This document shows positions 49,909-58,923 of a stretch of 64,000 bases of DNA, one piece after another; within the stretch, counting starts at the first letter, position 1, and every line of letters begins with the position of its first letter. Source of the stretch: Bacteroidetes Order II. bacterium (lineage in GTDB: Bacteria > Bacteroidota > Rhodothermia > Rhodothermales > UBA2364). The DNA lies in assembly GCA_016788705.1 (NCBI GenBank), contig JAEUSQ010000038.1:66194-130193 (forward strand). Reading direction: 5' to 3'. The position numbers were made by a program, and so were the translations under genes. The notes beneath the pieces are model-generated. The model was not told the origin of the DNA. It saw only the letters and a list, made by a program, of their open reading frames with translations, and did not search any database.

Positions 49909-51645
49909 TTATCCGGCTAGTTTAAGGTCTTTTGCCCGTAACTGAAAGGAGGTTTGGCCCATAAAATTATTTTCGTCTATGGTGAAGAGCATGTCCAACG
50001 GCCTCCCATATTGCAAACTCTCGCGGACGGTCGGATAGAGGGCATGAAGACCGAAGCCAATCACATCGAACGTAGGTGATGCTTGTCCATTATGGCCTTG
50101 TTGTACCTGAAACTTAAGGTGGCCGTCTCGCCCCACCAAAGTGGGTTGCGATTTTACTTGTACCCCCGTTCCCATGAAGACCGGTTGCCGGTTTTGTGGG
50201 CCAAAAGGTCCAAATTGCTCCAAGATCTGTTTAAACCGAGGTGTAATGTCCTGAAGAGCCAGCGGCGCATCCACCACAATTTCTGCCTTCAGTTGATTCG
50301 GCTGGATGGTTTGGCTTACCACTTCGTTTAGCTGCTCGGTGAAGGCTTCCAAATGGGCAACGGGCAGGGTGAGTCCGGCAGCAAAGGCATGACCACCAAA
50401 TTTAGCAAGCAAGTGGTCGCACGACCGAATGGCATCGTAAATATTATATCCAGGAACACTTCTCGCAGACCCTTTGGCCATGCCATTGGCGGTGGTAAGC
50501 AAGACAGTTGGCCGATAAAAACGCTCTACCAAACGGCTGGCCACAATACCAATAACGCCCAGATGCCATCCGGGATGGTGTAGTACAATGGCGTGTTGCA
50601 TACAAGTAGAGGCACGACTTTCCATCAACTGTACGGCTTCTTCAAACGTCTTCGAGTCCATCAACCGTCGTTCACCATTCAACTTTTCGAGGCGTTGGGC
50701 TTGTTTTAGGGCGCGGTCTGGATTGGTGGCAATCATCAACTCCACCGCTTCCGCCGCATCGCCCATTCGTCCGGCTGCATTGATGCGTGGCCCAATACCA
50801 AATACAATCTGTGATGTTGAACAACTGGCTAAATCTTGCCCCCCTTGCAAGGCCAGCATCCGCAATCCAATACGCGGATTGGTTTGGATTCGGCGTAATC
50901 CTTCGTACATTAACAAGCGGTTTTCTCCCAGAATCGGGACAATATCCGAAGCAATGGCAAGGGCTACCAGATCTAAATATTCCCATGCATCTTCGGGAGG
51001 ACTTCCCAACTTGGAAAGGGTTGCCTGTATGAGTTTGAACCCAACCCCGCATCCCGTTAGTTCCTTAAACGGATATGGGCAGTCAGGCCGTTTTGGATCT
51101 AACACTGCCAGTGCATCTGGAATGGCCTCTTCGGCATTATGATGGTCGCAAACCACCAGATCAATGCCTTTTTCGCGGCAATAATCGGCGGCGGCATGGC
51201 CTGTTATGCCACAATCCAAGGCAATCATGAGGGTTGCTCCCCGGAAAGCGGCAAAGTCAATCCCACGACAACATAGGCCATATCCATCGGTGTAACGATC
51301 GGGAATAAAAAACTCGGCATCGAGGCCGTGTTGGCGCAGAAAACTCACCATAAGCGCCGTTGCCGTTGTCCCGTCCACATCATAATCGCCATATACCACC
51401 ACTTTTTCCCCTTGCAAGATGGCTTTTTGCAGCCGCTCTGCCGCCACATCCATGTCTAACATCAGGAAAGGGTCGTGCAAATCGTCCAAGGAAGGGCGGA
51501 AAAATCGCCGGGCTTCCTCATAAGTTTCAATTCCCCGTAGCGAGAGCGCCATCCCCAGCGCAGGTGGTAAATCATTCAGTTGGGCACACAACGCAGCAAT
51601 TACATGAGGATGCTCTGGTCGGGGTAACAACCAGCGGTATTTCAT
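49909..51645 (-). CDS. recJ: Single-stranded-DNA exonuclease RecJ
   Basis: This 578-residue protein has the length of E. coli RecJ (577). The DHH phosphoesterase core shows VYGDYDVDGTTA (about 84-95), IALDCGITGH, VVCDHHNAEE and a GIGPRINAAGRMGDA block; the DHHA1 region has KFGGHAFAAG. These bind the manganese ions. RecJ trims 5' ends in recombinational and mismatch repair. It has no signal peptide. A minus-strand terminator about 90 bp upstream isolates it from upstream readthrough. Start ATG at 51643-51645 has no Shine-Dalgarno. Confidence 0.95.
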   Translation of the reverse strand: MKYRWLLPRPEHPHVIAALCAQLNDLPPALGMALSLRGIETYEEARRFFRPSLDDLHDPFLMLDMDVAAERLQKAILQGEKVVVYGDYDVDGTTATALMVSFLRQHGLDAEFFIPDRYTDGYGLCCRGIDFAAFRGATLMIALDCGITGHAAADYCREKGIDLVVCDHHNAEEAIPDALAVLDPKRPDCPYPFKELTGCGVGFKLIQATLSKLGSPPEDAWEYLDLVALAIASDIVPILGENRLLMYEGLRRIQTNPRIGLRMLALQGGQDLASCSTSQIVFGIGPRINAAGRMGDAAEAVELMIATNPDRALKQAQRLEKLNGERRLMDSKTFEEAVQLMESRASTCMQHAIVLHHPGWHLGVIGIVASRLVERFYRPTVLLTTANGMAKGSARSVPGYNIYDAIRSCDHLLAKFGGHAFAAGLTLPVAHLEAFTEQLNEVVSQTIQPNQLKAEIVVDAPLALQDITPRFKQILEQFGPFGPQNRQPVFMGTGVQVKSQPTLVGRDGHLKFQVQQGHNGQASPTFDVIGFGLHALYPTVRESLQYGRPLDMLFTIDENNFMGQTSFQLRAKDLKLAG

Positions 51646-52018
51646 TGTTGTAATGTATTTATGCTATTAAATTTCTGGCACTTAGATAAGGTAATTCGTA
51701 TCGCGCGTTTGCGCTCGCGCGTGCCTGATAGCATATAAAAACCCCGGGTACAAGAAACCCGGAAGGACTTGGTAGGTCGGTTTGAGGAAACTTAAGAGAG
51801 AGAATCAGGAAATCATGCGTTTTATTGAACGTTGTGCAAAATACGTTTTACCTTATGGTTAAGAATGTAAGACGAAAAGCGCATAATTGCAAGAAGTTCA
51901 TGAAGTGATGTTGCGATTATTGCGAAAAAAACCGAAGATTGGGTAAAGAGGTTTTTTTTTAAAAAACAAATGATTGCAAGGCTAAAAATCTGTCATTATT
52001 TTGATAGCCCCAAATCTA
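51646..52018. other. 373-bp intergenic region upstream of recJ and tRNA-Pro
   Basis: A GC-rich self-complementary stretch (CGCGCG at 51702-51707 and again at 51716-51721) and a minus-strand terminator (annotated) are seen. The rest is AT-rich with A- and T-runs near 51950-51970 and would hold promoters for recJ and the tRNA. A 14-codon plus-strand ORF at 51813 has no support. No known RNA family is recognised. Confidence 0.5.
51737..51762 (-). terminator. Minus-strand terminator upstream of recJ
   Basis: CCGGGT (51744-51749) pairs with ACCCGG (51757-51762), and the minus strand then runs into TTTTTA. It would end transcription coming from the cyclophilin/trehalase side before recJ. Confidence 0.55.
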
Positions 52019-52092
<74 letters not shown>

Positions 52093-52093
52093 C

Positions 52094-52125
52094 AAAGCCT
52101 GATTCTTCGGAGTCAGGCTTTTTTT
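52094..52125. terminator. Terminator after tRNA-Pro with a cUUCGg tetraloop
   Basis: AAAGCCTGATTC pairs with GAGTCAGGCTTT (one wobble) around the ultra-stable TTCG tetraloop, followed by T-rich sequence. Its end overlaps the last bases of the convergent cyclophilin gene (stop at 52124-52126). Confidence 0.9.
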
Positions 52126-52966
52126 AATGTACCTTAATGCCATCCTTTGGGAACTCCGCCAGCATTTTAACGGCCATGCGTGCTTTCTGGATTTGCCTCG
52201 GACGGTCCAAGAGCGCAGGTTCTGATCCGGCTTCTCCTAAGGTGCGTGGGGTTTCCAATTGGGCAAGGCGATCTATGGTGGACAATCCCGAAACCACTTC
52301 ACCAAAACAGGAGAATTGAAGGTCTAACCAAGGAGCACCTCCGGCACGCGAATAGTGGCGTCTGGCTTCTTGTGAAAAGCGAAACTCTTTAAGCCCCGTT
52401 AGTTCCCGCACCTGCGCTTCTTGATCGTCTAAGATCATTTTTGGAATTGGTTCTCCGCCTTGAACAATATAGAACTGACTACCGGAGGACTTTCCGGGTA
52501 CTTCTGCCGATTGCAGGGCACACACCTCACCCCGTTTGTGGAAGGAATACGGTAAAATTTCCGAATCAATCACATAGCCTGGACCGCCCAGCCCATCATC
52601 CGCCGGGTTGTTGTTCTTGGAGTTAGGATCACCTCCCTGAATCATCAGGCCACTCATCACACGATGGAAAAACAAGCCATCATAAAAGCCGGATGTGGCC
52701 AGTTTAATAAAGTTATCGCGGTGTTTGGGCGTTTCTTCGTACAGGCGAACCACCATCTTGCCAAGTGGTGTCGTAATCTCGGCGTAGTGGTGTGGGTCTG
52801 TTGCGGTGGTATCGCTCAGGGTTGGCAGCGGGTTCTTTGATGCCGGAGACTGTTTTTCTATAGCTTCGGTGGATGCTTGGTGTTTTTGACAAGCCGGAAT
52901 CACCAAGAGTGTGGCTACGACTAAGGCCCAAAAGAGTGGGTTGCCAGATAAATGGTGCATCCACAT
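52124..52966 (-). CDS. Cyclophilin-type peptidylprolyl isomerase lipoprotein
   Basis: This 280-residue protein has a lipoprotein signal ([12 protein letters not shown], lipidated Cys near residue 26) and a Ser/Thr/Pro-rich linker to about residue 60. A cyclophilin domain follows: [20 protein letters not shown], then [21 protein letters not shown] (the catalytic Arg in FHRV) and [10 protein letters not shown] loop insertion at about 170-215 is longer than in minimal cyclophilins. It likely speeds prolyl isomerisation of periplasmic proteins. The trehalase gene ends 63 bp upstream on the same strand, so cotranscription is possible. Its stop codon lies in the tRNA terminator, so convergent expression is tightly packed. 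Confidence 0.92.
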   Translation of the reverse strand: MWMHHLSGNPLFWALVVATLLVIPACQKHQASTEAIEKQSPASKNPLPTLSDTTATDPHHYAEITTPLGKMVVRLYEETPKHRDNFIKLATSGFYDGLFFHRVMSGLMIQGGDPNSKNNNPADDGLGGPGYVIDSEILPYSFHKRGEVCALQSAEVPGKSSGSQFYIVQGGEPIPKMILDDQEAQVRELTGLKEFRFSQEARRHYSRAGGAPWLDLQFSCFGEVVSGLSTIDRLAQLETPRTLGEAGSEPALLDRPRQIQKARMAVKMLAEFPKDGIKVH

Positions 52967-53029
52967 GCGCTATCGAATGGTTGATGAACAAAACTAAAAC
53001 AGTTAGCAGTTGGGTTGTTTCCGGAAAGC

Positions 53030-54622
53030 TCAATCTGCCAAAAAGGCCCGTAGAACCCCGTTAGACCAGCCAAATCCGTCTTGTAAAGGATATTCTCCCC
53101 CGCCTGCTGCCAGATCGGCTTCCATTACATTGTATTTCTCGACCATCTTTCCAGTAGTACGATATACCCGATTGTTGAGGGCAATCCAACGATTACGAAT
53201 TTCTCGCGCCAGTTTTTTTAGTCCATAATTTTTAAATCCTACATAAGCCGTCCACTGATGGGGAGCCCAGCCATTCGGAGCGTCCCATTGTTGGCCAGAC
53301 CGAGTTCCGGTTGTGCTGAGGCCTCCGGTATGTAAAAGTTCTTGTTCAATTTTTTTGGCCACTCCAGCGGCTTGTTCGTTGGTAGCCATTTTCAAAAAGA
53401 GCGGGAAGGTAGCGGCCAAGGTTACTTGAGTGGTTTGGCGGCCTGCAACAAAATCGTAATCATAGAAATACGCTTCGGTCTCGTTCCACGTCAGTTTAAG
53501 CAACGCGCTTTTTCGGGCTTCTGCTTTGGTACGATAAAAAGCAGCTTTTTCCGCATTCCCACTTCGGGTATGGGCGCGGCTAAGGGTTTGCTCTAATTGG
53601 TACAACAGGGCATTGAGGTCCACAGGAATAATTTCGGTGGTATGGATACTGGCAAGGGATTTGCCGTCTCGAAGCCAGCGAGAGGAAAAATCCCAACCAG
53701 ACTCTGCTGCTGCCCGAATATCGCGATATACCTGAGAGGGGATACGTTGGGGGATACGTTGGGCCAATACAACGTCTTCTCGGTAGGACTCGGGCCGCGG
53801 CTTAACACTGTCATCCCAATAACGATTTAAGATATTTCCATCTGGGGTACGCACGACACGCCGATACGCATGGTTGGACTCGGAAAGGCGATCGGCACCC
53901 GCCATCCAAAATGTATATTCCTTTTCCAATTCGGGAAGGTATTGCTCATAGACTTCCAACCCCTTGCCTTCGGCCAATATCCCCACAATCAAGGAAAAAA
54001 AGGGAGGTTGGCTTCGGGTGGTATAGTAGGTACGGTTACCATTCGGGATATGACCGACGGTCTGAATCAAAAAAGCAAAATTATCGGTCATGTCTTGGAT
54101 TATATCCCATTTTTCATCGGCCTTCAAGCCGAGAATGGTAAAATAGCTATCCCAATAATATACTTCTCCAAACCTACCACCCGGCACAACATATGGACGA
54201 GGTAAGGGGATCAGGGACGAGAAGGGCGCGGCTTCATCGGGTTGTCTGGTTAATACGGGCCAAAGTTCGGAAATGTGTTGCTGAACCGCCTGGGTGGTGT
54301 CACTCCTAAAACCGGAAGCGAAAGTTGGAGGTAAATCGAAATGGGTCGTGACAAAAGTCTTTAGGTCAAACCCAAGTTGCTCTTTCTCTGTCAGATAGCG
54401 CGCTACAATCTCTTTTGGATCGGATTTTGGGGTGCAGTCCACAAAGGTTTTTCCATCCGGAAAAATACGGGCCATTTGGACGGCTTCGAAAAGTACCCCA
54501 TACCAGACATCTGGGCTCGGATTGAGTTTGATTTGTTTGAAGTTGTATTCGCGGGTGTTCACAGGGTTACAGGCAGAAAAGGCCATTAGCATCACCAACA
54601 AGAGGATAAACCTTGAACGCAT
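53030..54622 (-). CDS. treA: Trehalase, GH37 (predicted lipoprotein)
   Basis: This enzyme of about 530 residues hydrolyses trehalose to two glucose. Both family signatures are present: PGGRFGEVYYWDSYF (signature 1) and QWDAPNGWAP (signature 2), and the middle stretch RDVRAAAESGWDFSSRW-like appears here as YRDIRAAAESGWDFSSRW. I start at the ATG at 54620-54622 (MRSRFILLLVMLMAFSAC), which gives a lipoprotein signal with a lipidated Cys, so the enzyme acts in the periplasm or on the outer membrane. An upstream in-frame start would add 11 residues. A 12-bp tandem duplication (53738-53761) inserts a QRIPQRIP repeat in the middle. The cyclophilin gene follows 63 bp downstream. Confidence 0.95.
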   Translation of the reverse strand: MRSRFILLLVMLMAFSACNPVNTREYNFKQIKLNPSPDVWYGVLFEAVQMARIFPDGKTFVDCTPKSDPKEIVARYLTEKEQLGFDLKTFVTTHFDLPPTFASGFRSDTTQAVQQHISELWPVLTRQPDEAAPFSSLIPLPRPYVVPGGRFGEVYYWDSYFTILGLKADEKWDIIQDMTDNFAFLIQTVGHIPNGNRTYYTTRSQPPFFSLIVGILAEGKGLEVYEQYLPELEKEYTFWMAGADRLSESNHAYRRVVRTPDGNILNRYWDDSVKPRPESYREDVVLAQRIPQRIPSQVYRDIRAAAESGWDFSSRWLRDGKSLASIHTTEIIPVDLNALLYQLEQTLSRAHTRSGNAEKAAFYRTKAEARKSALLKLTWNETEAYFYDYDFVAGRQTTQVTLAATFPLFLKMATNEQAAGVAKKIEQELLHTGGLSTTGTRSGQQWDAPNGWAPHQWTAYVGFKNYGLKKLAREIRNRWIALNNRVYRTTGKMVEKYNVMEADLAAGGGEYPLQDGFGWSNGVLRAFLAD

Positions 54623-54807
54623 ACCAGAGGCAATAGGAAGTTTGCAAAAAAGCAATATAGGAATTTTTTAAAGCGGATACCTGCCGCAAATCGGACATGT
54701 ACACGGGGGCTTCCTGTCATCAAGCCAAAACTTTTTAGGCCAGAAGGGAAACGGAACGCCGGGATAGGCGTTTGTGTGTTTCCCAAATCACCAAAACGTA
54801 TAAACGA

Positions 54808-55359
54808 ATGGAACAAGTATCCTTAGCAGATGAAATAGGACGTAAACTTTTGTCGGAACGAAAGGTTTTTTTATGGGGCGGCGTGGACGACGGCTCGGCG
54901 GAGTATGTGGTGGAACGGTTGCTATATTTAGACCTGATGGACCCAGGCAAGGAGATAACCTTTTATATCAACAGTCCAGGTGGATACGTAACCTCTGGTA
55001 TGGCCATCTACGACACCATGCGCGGGCTACGCTCCCCCGTTTCTACGGTCTGCATGGGGCTGGCCGCCTCGATGGGGTCTATTTTACTCTCTGCCGGAAC
55101 CAAGGGTCGTCGCTTTATCTTACCACATGGCCGAGTGATGATTCATCAGCCAAGTGGAGGTGCACAAGGCGCAACTTCCGATATTACAATCCAGGCGCGC
55201 GAAATCATAAAAACCAAAAAATTGGGCGCACAAATTTTAGCGGATAACTGCCAACAGGATTTCGAGAAAGTAATGCAAGACTTTGATCGAGACTATTGGA
55301 TGGATGCCCAAGAATCGGTTGCTTATGGCATTGTAGATGGTGTAACAGAAAGTTTCTAA
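54808..55359 (+). CDS. clpP: ATP-dependent Clp protease proteolytic subunit
   Basis: This 183-residue serine peptidase shows GLAASMGS with catalytic Ser88, RVMIHQPSGGAQG with His113, and FDRDYWMDAQE with Asp162, plus the oxyanion GGYV at 58-61. I begin at the ATG at 54808 (MEQVSLADE); an upstream frame start at 54772 adds 12 unlike residues. ClpP forms tetradecamers fed by Clp ATPases. No clpX is adjacent, although many bacteria keep clpX beside it. No Shine-Dalgarno is seen. Other ClpP copies may exist elsewhere. Confidence 0.94.
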   Translation: MEQVSLADEIGRKLLSERKVFLWGGVDDGSAEYVVERLLYLDLMDPGKEITFYINSPGGYVTSGMAIYDTMRGLRSPVSTVCMGLAASMGSILLSAGTKGRRFILPHGRVMIHQPSGGAQGATSDITIQAREIIKTKKLGAQILADNCQQDFEKVMQDFDRDYWMDAQESVAYGIVDGVTESF

Positions 55360-55575
55360 ACCCAGTTTGATAACAAAGCCATTCTCGGTATAGAGGTGGC
55401 TTTAGTTTATGAAGCGTCTTGCAACAAAAAAGCAAATGGTCCCAAGGCGAGAACGCTGTATGAAGGCAGGGTGGTAAAGAGAAGATGGCGATGGCGGAAA
55501 ACGCTAAAGCGCCCTTAACACCAAATTTTCCTTTACGACCCTACCCACATACCCTATTTTACGGTATTCACCTTT

Positions 55576-56451
55576 TTGCTCCGAATGTTTATGGTACTTC
55601 GACCTTTTACTGAAGGGATCAAAAATGCTGCCCAGCGGCCTAAACTGATTTTGCTTTTGTGGCTAATGGGGCTGGTTATAGCGGCCTTTATGGCCATTCC
55701 GGCTACATTTGCTTTAGAAGCGTTTGCACACGTCTTGCCCGAAGGCAACCCAGATATTTGGAAGACCCCGGCACATCAGACGGCCTTTTGGGAGTTGCTC
55801 ATTCGAGTACGCTCCGCATTTGGCACTACGCTCCTGAACCTATTGTGGGTGCTGCCTTTGGTTTGGATATGGAAAGTTGCGTATGCCGTTGGATTGTACC
55901 ATGCCTTTCGGACTGAAACACCTGGAACGTTTCGGGAAGGAGTGGCCCGCTACTGGTCTAAGGGAATGGCCCTTTCTCTTCGGTTCGTAGTACTCTCGAT
56001 TGGTATTCAGGTTGTTTTGATCACTTTGTTTATGGTATTGGGGCTGATGATGCAGGGGGAACGTGTCTTGTTCTGGCTCTTCGCGGTCATCTGGCCCACG
56101 CTTGCGATATCGGCTTATGCCTTGATCGCTTTATTCCAAGACTACGCACGGGTAGCAGTGGTATTGGCACATGTTTCACCAAAGGCAGCGTTTCGGAGTG
56201 GACTACGCTTCCCGTTTCGCTACGGCAATGCAAGCAAACTCTTTTTGCTCTGGTTTGCGGTCACATTGTTTGTTGGCATCTTGCCAAATGTGATAGAGTT
56301 GCGTTTCGGATTTACCAGCCCCGTAGCCTCATGGATCGTTTTTTTGCTAACCCAAATACTTTTGTTCATTAGGGCGGCTGCTATTGTAGCGTGGCATAGC
56401 AGCAATGTTGTTTTTTATACCGCAGCACGTTTTTACGACGAAGCCGAATAA
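55576..56451 (+). CDS. Polytopic membrane protein of unknown function
   Basis: This 291-residue protein has six or so membrane helices (about 24-48, 83-105, 130-155, 163-185, 220-240, 255-280) without a signal peptide. The N-terminus MVLRPFTEGIKNAAQRPKLILLLWL has the look of families with GlpM/DUF4013-like or DUF975-like architecture, but I do not assign one. No catalytic or transport motif is visible. It follows clpP by 216 bp of featureless sequence. Confidence 0.7.
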   Translation: MLRMFMVLRPFTEGIKNAAQRPKLILLLWLMGLVIAAFMAIPATFALEAFAHVLPEGNPDIWKTPAHQTAFWELLIRVRSAFGTTLLNLLWVLPLVWIWKVAYAVGLYHAFRTETPGTFREGVARYWSKGMALSLRFVVLSIGIQVVLITLFMVLGLMMQGERVLFWLFAVIWPTLAISAYALIALFQDYARVAVVLAHVSPKAAFRSGLRFPFRYGNASKLFLLWFAVTLFVGILPNVIELRFGFTSPVASWIVFLLTQILLFIRAAAIVAWHSSNVVFYTAARFYDEAE

Positions 56452-56617
56452 ATTAAACAATATCCAGACAGATGACCTTATCCCCAAAGCCTATGAAACA
56501 CCAAAAACATCCCAGAAGAAAGTGTCTTTTGCCAATTTCCGGCTTTGTTGTCGCAAACTTGCATCACAATTCGCAACCCTTTCGCACAACAAAGACCAAA
56601 ATGAAGGCTATTTTATA

Positions 56618-57076
56618 ATGCTTAATTCGTTTGTGCCCACTGAAGCATTTAATCCTATGTTTAATTTTAATGAAGCCAGTGCTTATCCTCACCCGGAAGA
56701 ATTTAAGGTCATGAGGCCAGAATACACCGAGTCGGAAGAAGAAGGACTTTGGCTTGCCGTTATCAACATAAGTCCTTTCCGGGTTTCAGGAAAGAGTCTT
56801 ACCAAAGCCGGATCTCGGCGTGCGGCACTCTACGAAGCTGACAAAACCTATCGTTCATATCATCCCTCTTACACTGTGCAAAATCCATACCCAGAAGAGT
56901 TTGTTGATACCGAGGGCAAACCTTGGAAACGACTCCCGACCAATTTGCGCCTGAAATATCAGGCTGATTACGAATTCACCCTTGAAGATGGTGATACCGA
57001 CTATGCGAGCATAGAAGATATGCTCGCATGGGATGTCCGCTACCAGGAAGAAGGGCAGGAAGGCGGCGACGAATAG
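56618..57076 (+). CDS. Small conserved-looking protein of unknown function
   Basis: From the ATG at 56618 (MLNSFVPTEAFNPMF) this frame gives 152 residues, acidic overall, with aromatic-rich stretches (EEGLWLAVINISPFRVSGKSL; DKTYRSYHPSYTVQNPYPE). An upstream frame start at 56405 overlaps the membrane protein gene and looks non-coding. No signal peptide or membrane helix is present and I recognise no family. The 3' end is 50 bp before pfkA on the same strand, so the two may share a transcript. Confidence 0.55.
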   Translation: MLNSFVPTEAFNPMFNFNEASAYPHPEEFKVMRPEYTESEEEGLWLAVINISPFRVSGKSLTKAGSRRAALYEADKTYRSYHPSYTVQNPYPEEFVDTEGKPWKRLPTNLRLKYQADYEFTLEDGDTDYASIEDMLAWDVRYQEEGQEGGDE

Positions 57077-57126
57077 CTTGCCCCATATCCGTTTTTCTTC
57101 TATCTGTTATTCACCCCAACTGCATT

Positions 57127-58110
57127 ATGGAAGGAATACAACGAATTGGTGTCTATACCAGTGGTGGTGATGCCCCTGGTATGAATGCTTGTGTGCGTGC
57201 TGTAGTACGTACGGCCCACGCCCACGATTTGGAGGTCGTCGGCATTAGACGTGGCTACGAAGGCATGATTGATTCGGATTTTGTCGAAATGACCACGCGC
57301 TCCGTTTCAAATATTCTCCAGAAAGGGGGGACTGTCTTGAAAAGTGCCCGCTCAGACCGGTTCAGAACGCCGGAAGGACGTGCGCTTGCTGCCGCAAACC
57401 TAGATGAAATGGGCATCAATGCACTGGTTGCAATTGGTGGCGATGGCTCTATGCGTGGAGCAACACTGCTCAATCAAGAACATGGCATTTCTGTGGTCGG
57501 TTGTCCGGGCACCATTGACAATGACTTGTACGGAACCGACGAAACCATCGGGTACGACACGGCCATGAATACGGCCATCGAAAACATTGACCGTATCCGG
57601 GACACTGCCGACGCCCACAATCGGTTGTTTCTGGTAGAGGTCATGGGGAGAGATGCCGGTTTTATTGCCCTTAATTGTGGAATTGGTGGAGGGGCAGAGC
57701 TGGTCTTGATACCAGAAAACCAGACCGATTTGAAGGAGGTAAAGAAACAAATCTTTGGCCTTATGTCTTCACATGCTCGGTCTTCCATTGTGGTGGTGGC
57801 AGAAGGTGACCAATTGGGAGGAGCACAACGCATTGCCGATGCCTTAAAAAATGATGCCAAATTTGATTTCATAGACCTACGGGTATGCATTTTGGGACAT
57901 ACACAACGGGGCGGATCACCCACAGCACGAGACCGCGTCTTAGCCAGTCGCTTCGGAGTTTCAGCCGTAGAAGCCTTGATTGAAGGCCACACAAATGTGA
58001 TGGTAGGCCTGATTGGCGGTGAAATCAAAATGACCCCTATGAAGAATGTATGGAGTCGCTCCAAGTCTATTGACTATGAGTTGATTAACCTAACCAAAAT
58101 GCTGAGTTAA
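57127..58110 (+). CDS. pfkA: ATP-dependent 6-phosphofructokinase
   Basis: This 327-residue enzyme phosphorylates fructose 6-phosphate. GVYTSGGDAPGMNA (8-21) and GGDGS (104-108, Gly after Asp, which favours ATP over pyrophosphate) form the nucleotide site. PGTIDNDL (127-134) contains the catalytic Asp, EVMGRDAGF lies in the substrate site and LGHTQRGGSPTARDR (late) is conserved. I start at ATG 57127 (MEGIQRIG); the frame opens 99 nt earlier inside the preceding gene. It is cytoplasmic and followed by a strong terminator. Together with fbaB and pckA it shows normal glycolysis and gluconeogenesis. Confidence 0.95.
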   Translation: MEGIQRIGVYTSGGDAPGMNACVRAVVRTAHAHDLEVVGIRRGYEGMIDSDFVEMTTRSVSNILQKGGTVLKSARSDRFRTPEGRALAAANLDEMGINALVAIGGDGSMRGATLLNQEHGISVVGCPGTIDNDLYGTDETIGYDTAMNTAIENIDRIRDTADAHNRLFLVEVMGRDAGFIALNCGIGGGAELVLIPENQTDLKEVKKQIFGLMSSHARSSIVVVAEGDQLGGAQRIADALKNDAKFDFIDLRVCILGHTQRGGSPTARDRVLASRFGVSAVEALIEGHTNVMVGLIGGEIKMTPMKNVWSRSKSIDYELINLTKMLS

Positions 58111-58116
58111 TCCGAT

Positions 58117-58149
58117 AGGCAGCCTGATTTTTCCTGGCTGCCTTTTTTT
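58117..58149 (+). terminator. Terminator after pfkA
   Basis: AGGCAGCC (58117-58124) pairs with GGCTGCCT (58136-58143) and runs into TTTTTT ending at 58149, 7 bp after the pfkA stop. The T-run reaches the TTG that would be the first codon of the next ORF, so that codon is not a likely start. Confidence 0.85.
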
Positions 58150-58168
58150 GGCCCAATCCCCTACACAC

Positions 58169-58843
58169 TTGTTCTCCACCCTTAAAACCCTGTTTTTCTT
58201 ACCCATTCCAGGCGGGCTAAAGGGTCGTGCCGAATTACTTTATTGGCTTTTACAGTTCAGAAAACAAGGTGGCTTAGACAATACCCACTACGAACCCTTT
58301 TTCACTACCTTTTTTGGCTTCTCACGATCCGATTTTGCGGGTAAAAAACTTCTTGACATCGGATGCGGACCACGGGGATCTTTGGAGTGGGCTACAAGTG
58401 CCACCGAGCGGGTGGGCTTGGATCCTTTGGCCGAAGTCTATCGCTTGCTCGGTATAGATCAACACAAGATGGTCTATAAAGCAGCGGGGTCGGAGCAGAT
58501 TCCTTTTTCAGATAACTACTTTGATGTGGTTTCTTCTTTTAACTCATTAGACCACGTAGCCGACTTGAATGCCACCATCGCCGAAATTAAACGGGTACTG
58601 GCACCAAGCGGTTACTTCATGTTGATAACGGATATTGGGCACAAACCCACTATCACAGAACCCCGGTCGTTTGGCTTTGAGATTGTGGAAGCATTTTCAC
58701 CAGAACTTTCGCCTATTCGAATACATAAATTCGAGAAAAGTGTAAAAGGAGCAATATATGAAAGCCTCCGCAAAGCCATTCCATACGATGAAGACAATCC
58801 CACCCCACGTTATGGTATATTGACCGCGTTGTTTAGGAAATAA
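58169..58843 (+). CDS. SAM-dependent class I methyltransferase
   Basis: The frame opens at a TTG (58148) lying in the upstream terminator. I take the TTG at 58169, giving about 224 residues, but the start is uncertain. The protein has motif I LLDIGCGPRGSLEWA, an acidic end of the second strand in RVGLDPLAEVY, and the motif DVVSSFNSLDHVADL in a Methyltransf_11-type fold. Such enzymes methylate small molecules, quinones or proteins, and the substrate is not visible. No signal peptide is present. It lies between pfkA and a secreted protein on the same strand, with 80 bp after it. Confidence 0.8.
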   Translation: MFSTLKTLFFLPIPGGLKGRAELLYWLLQFRKQGGLDNTHYEPFFTTFFGFSRSDFAGKKLLDIGCGPRGSLEWATSATERVGLDPLAEVYRLLGIDQHKMVYKAAGSEQIPFSDNYFDVVSSFNSLDHVADLNATIAEIKRVLAPSGYFMLITDIGHKPTITEPRSFGFEIVEAFSPELSPIRIHKFEKSVKGAIYESLRKAIPYDEDNPTPRYGILTALFRK

Positions 58844-58923
58844 GTTGGTGAACTTTCCGTCGCGTGAATCGTTTGAACGTCTGTACATGGTCTCTTCTAT
58901 TACTCCTTAATCCCCAATTGGTT

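Noticed and set aside
51699-51775. A possible SRP or other structural RNA because of GC-rich palindromes and CCCGGAAGGACTTGG.
   Set aside because: The bases do not match the conserved SRP core, and no other known RNA consensus is seen.
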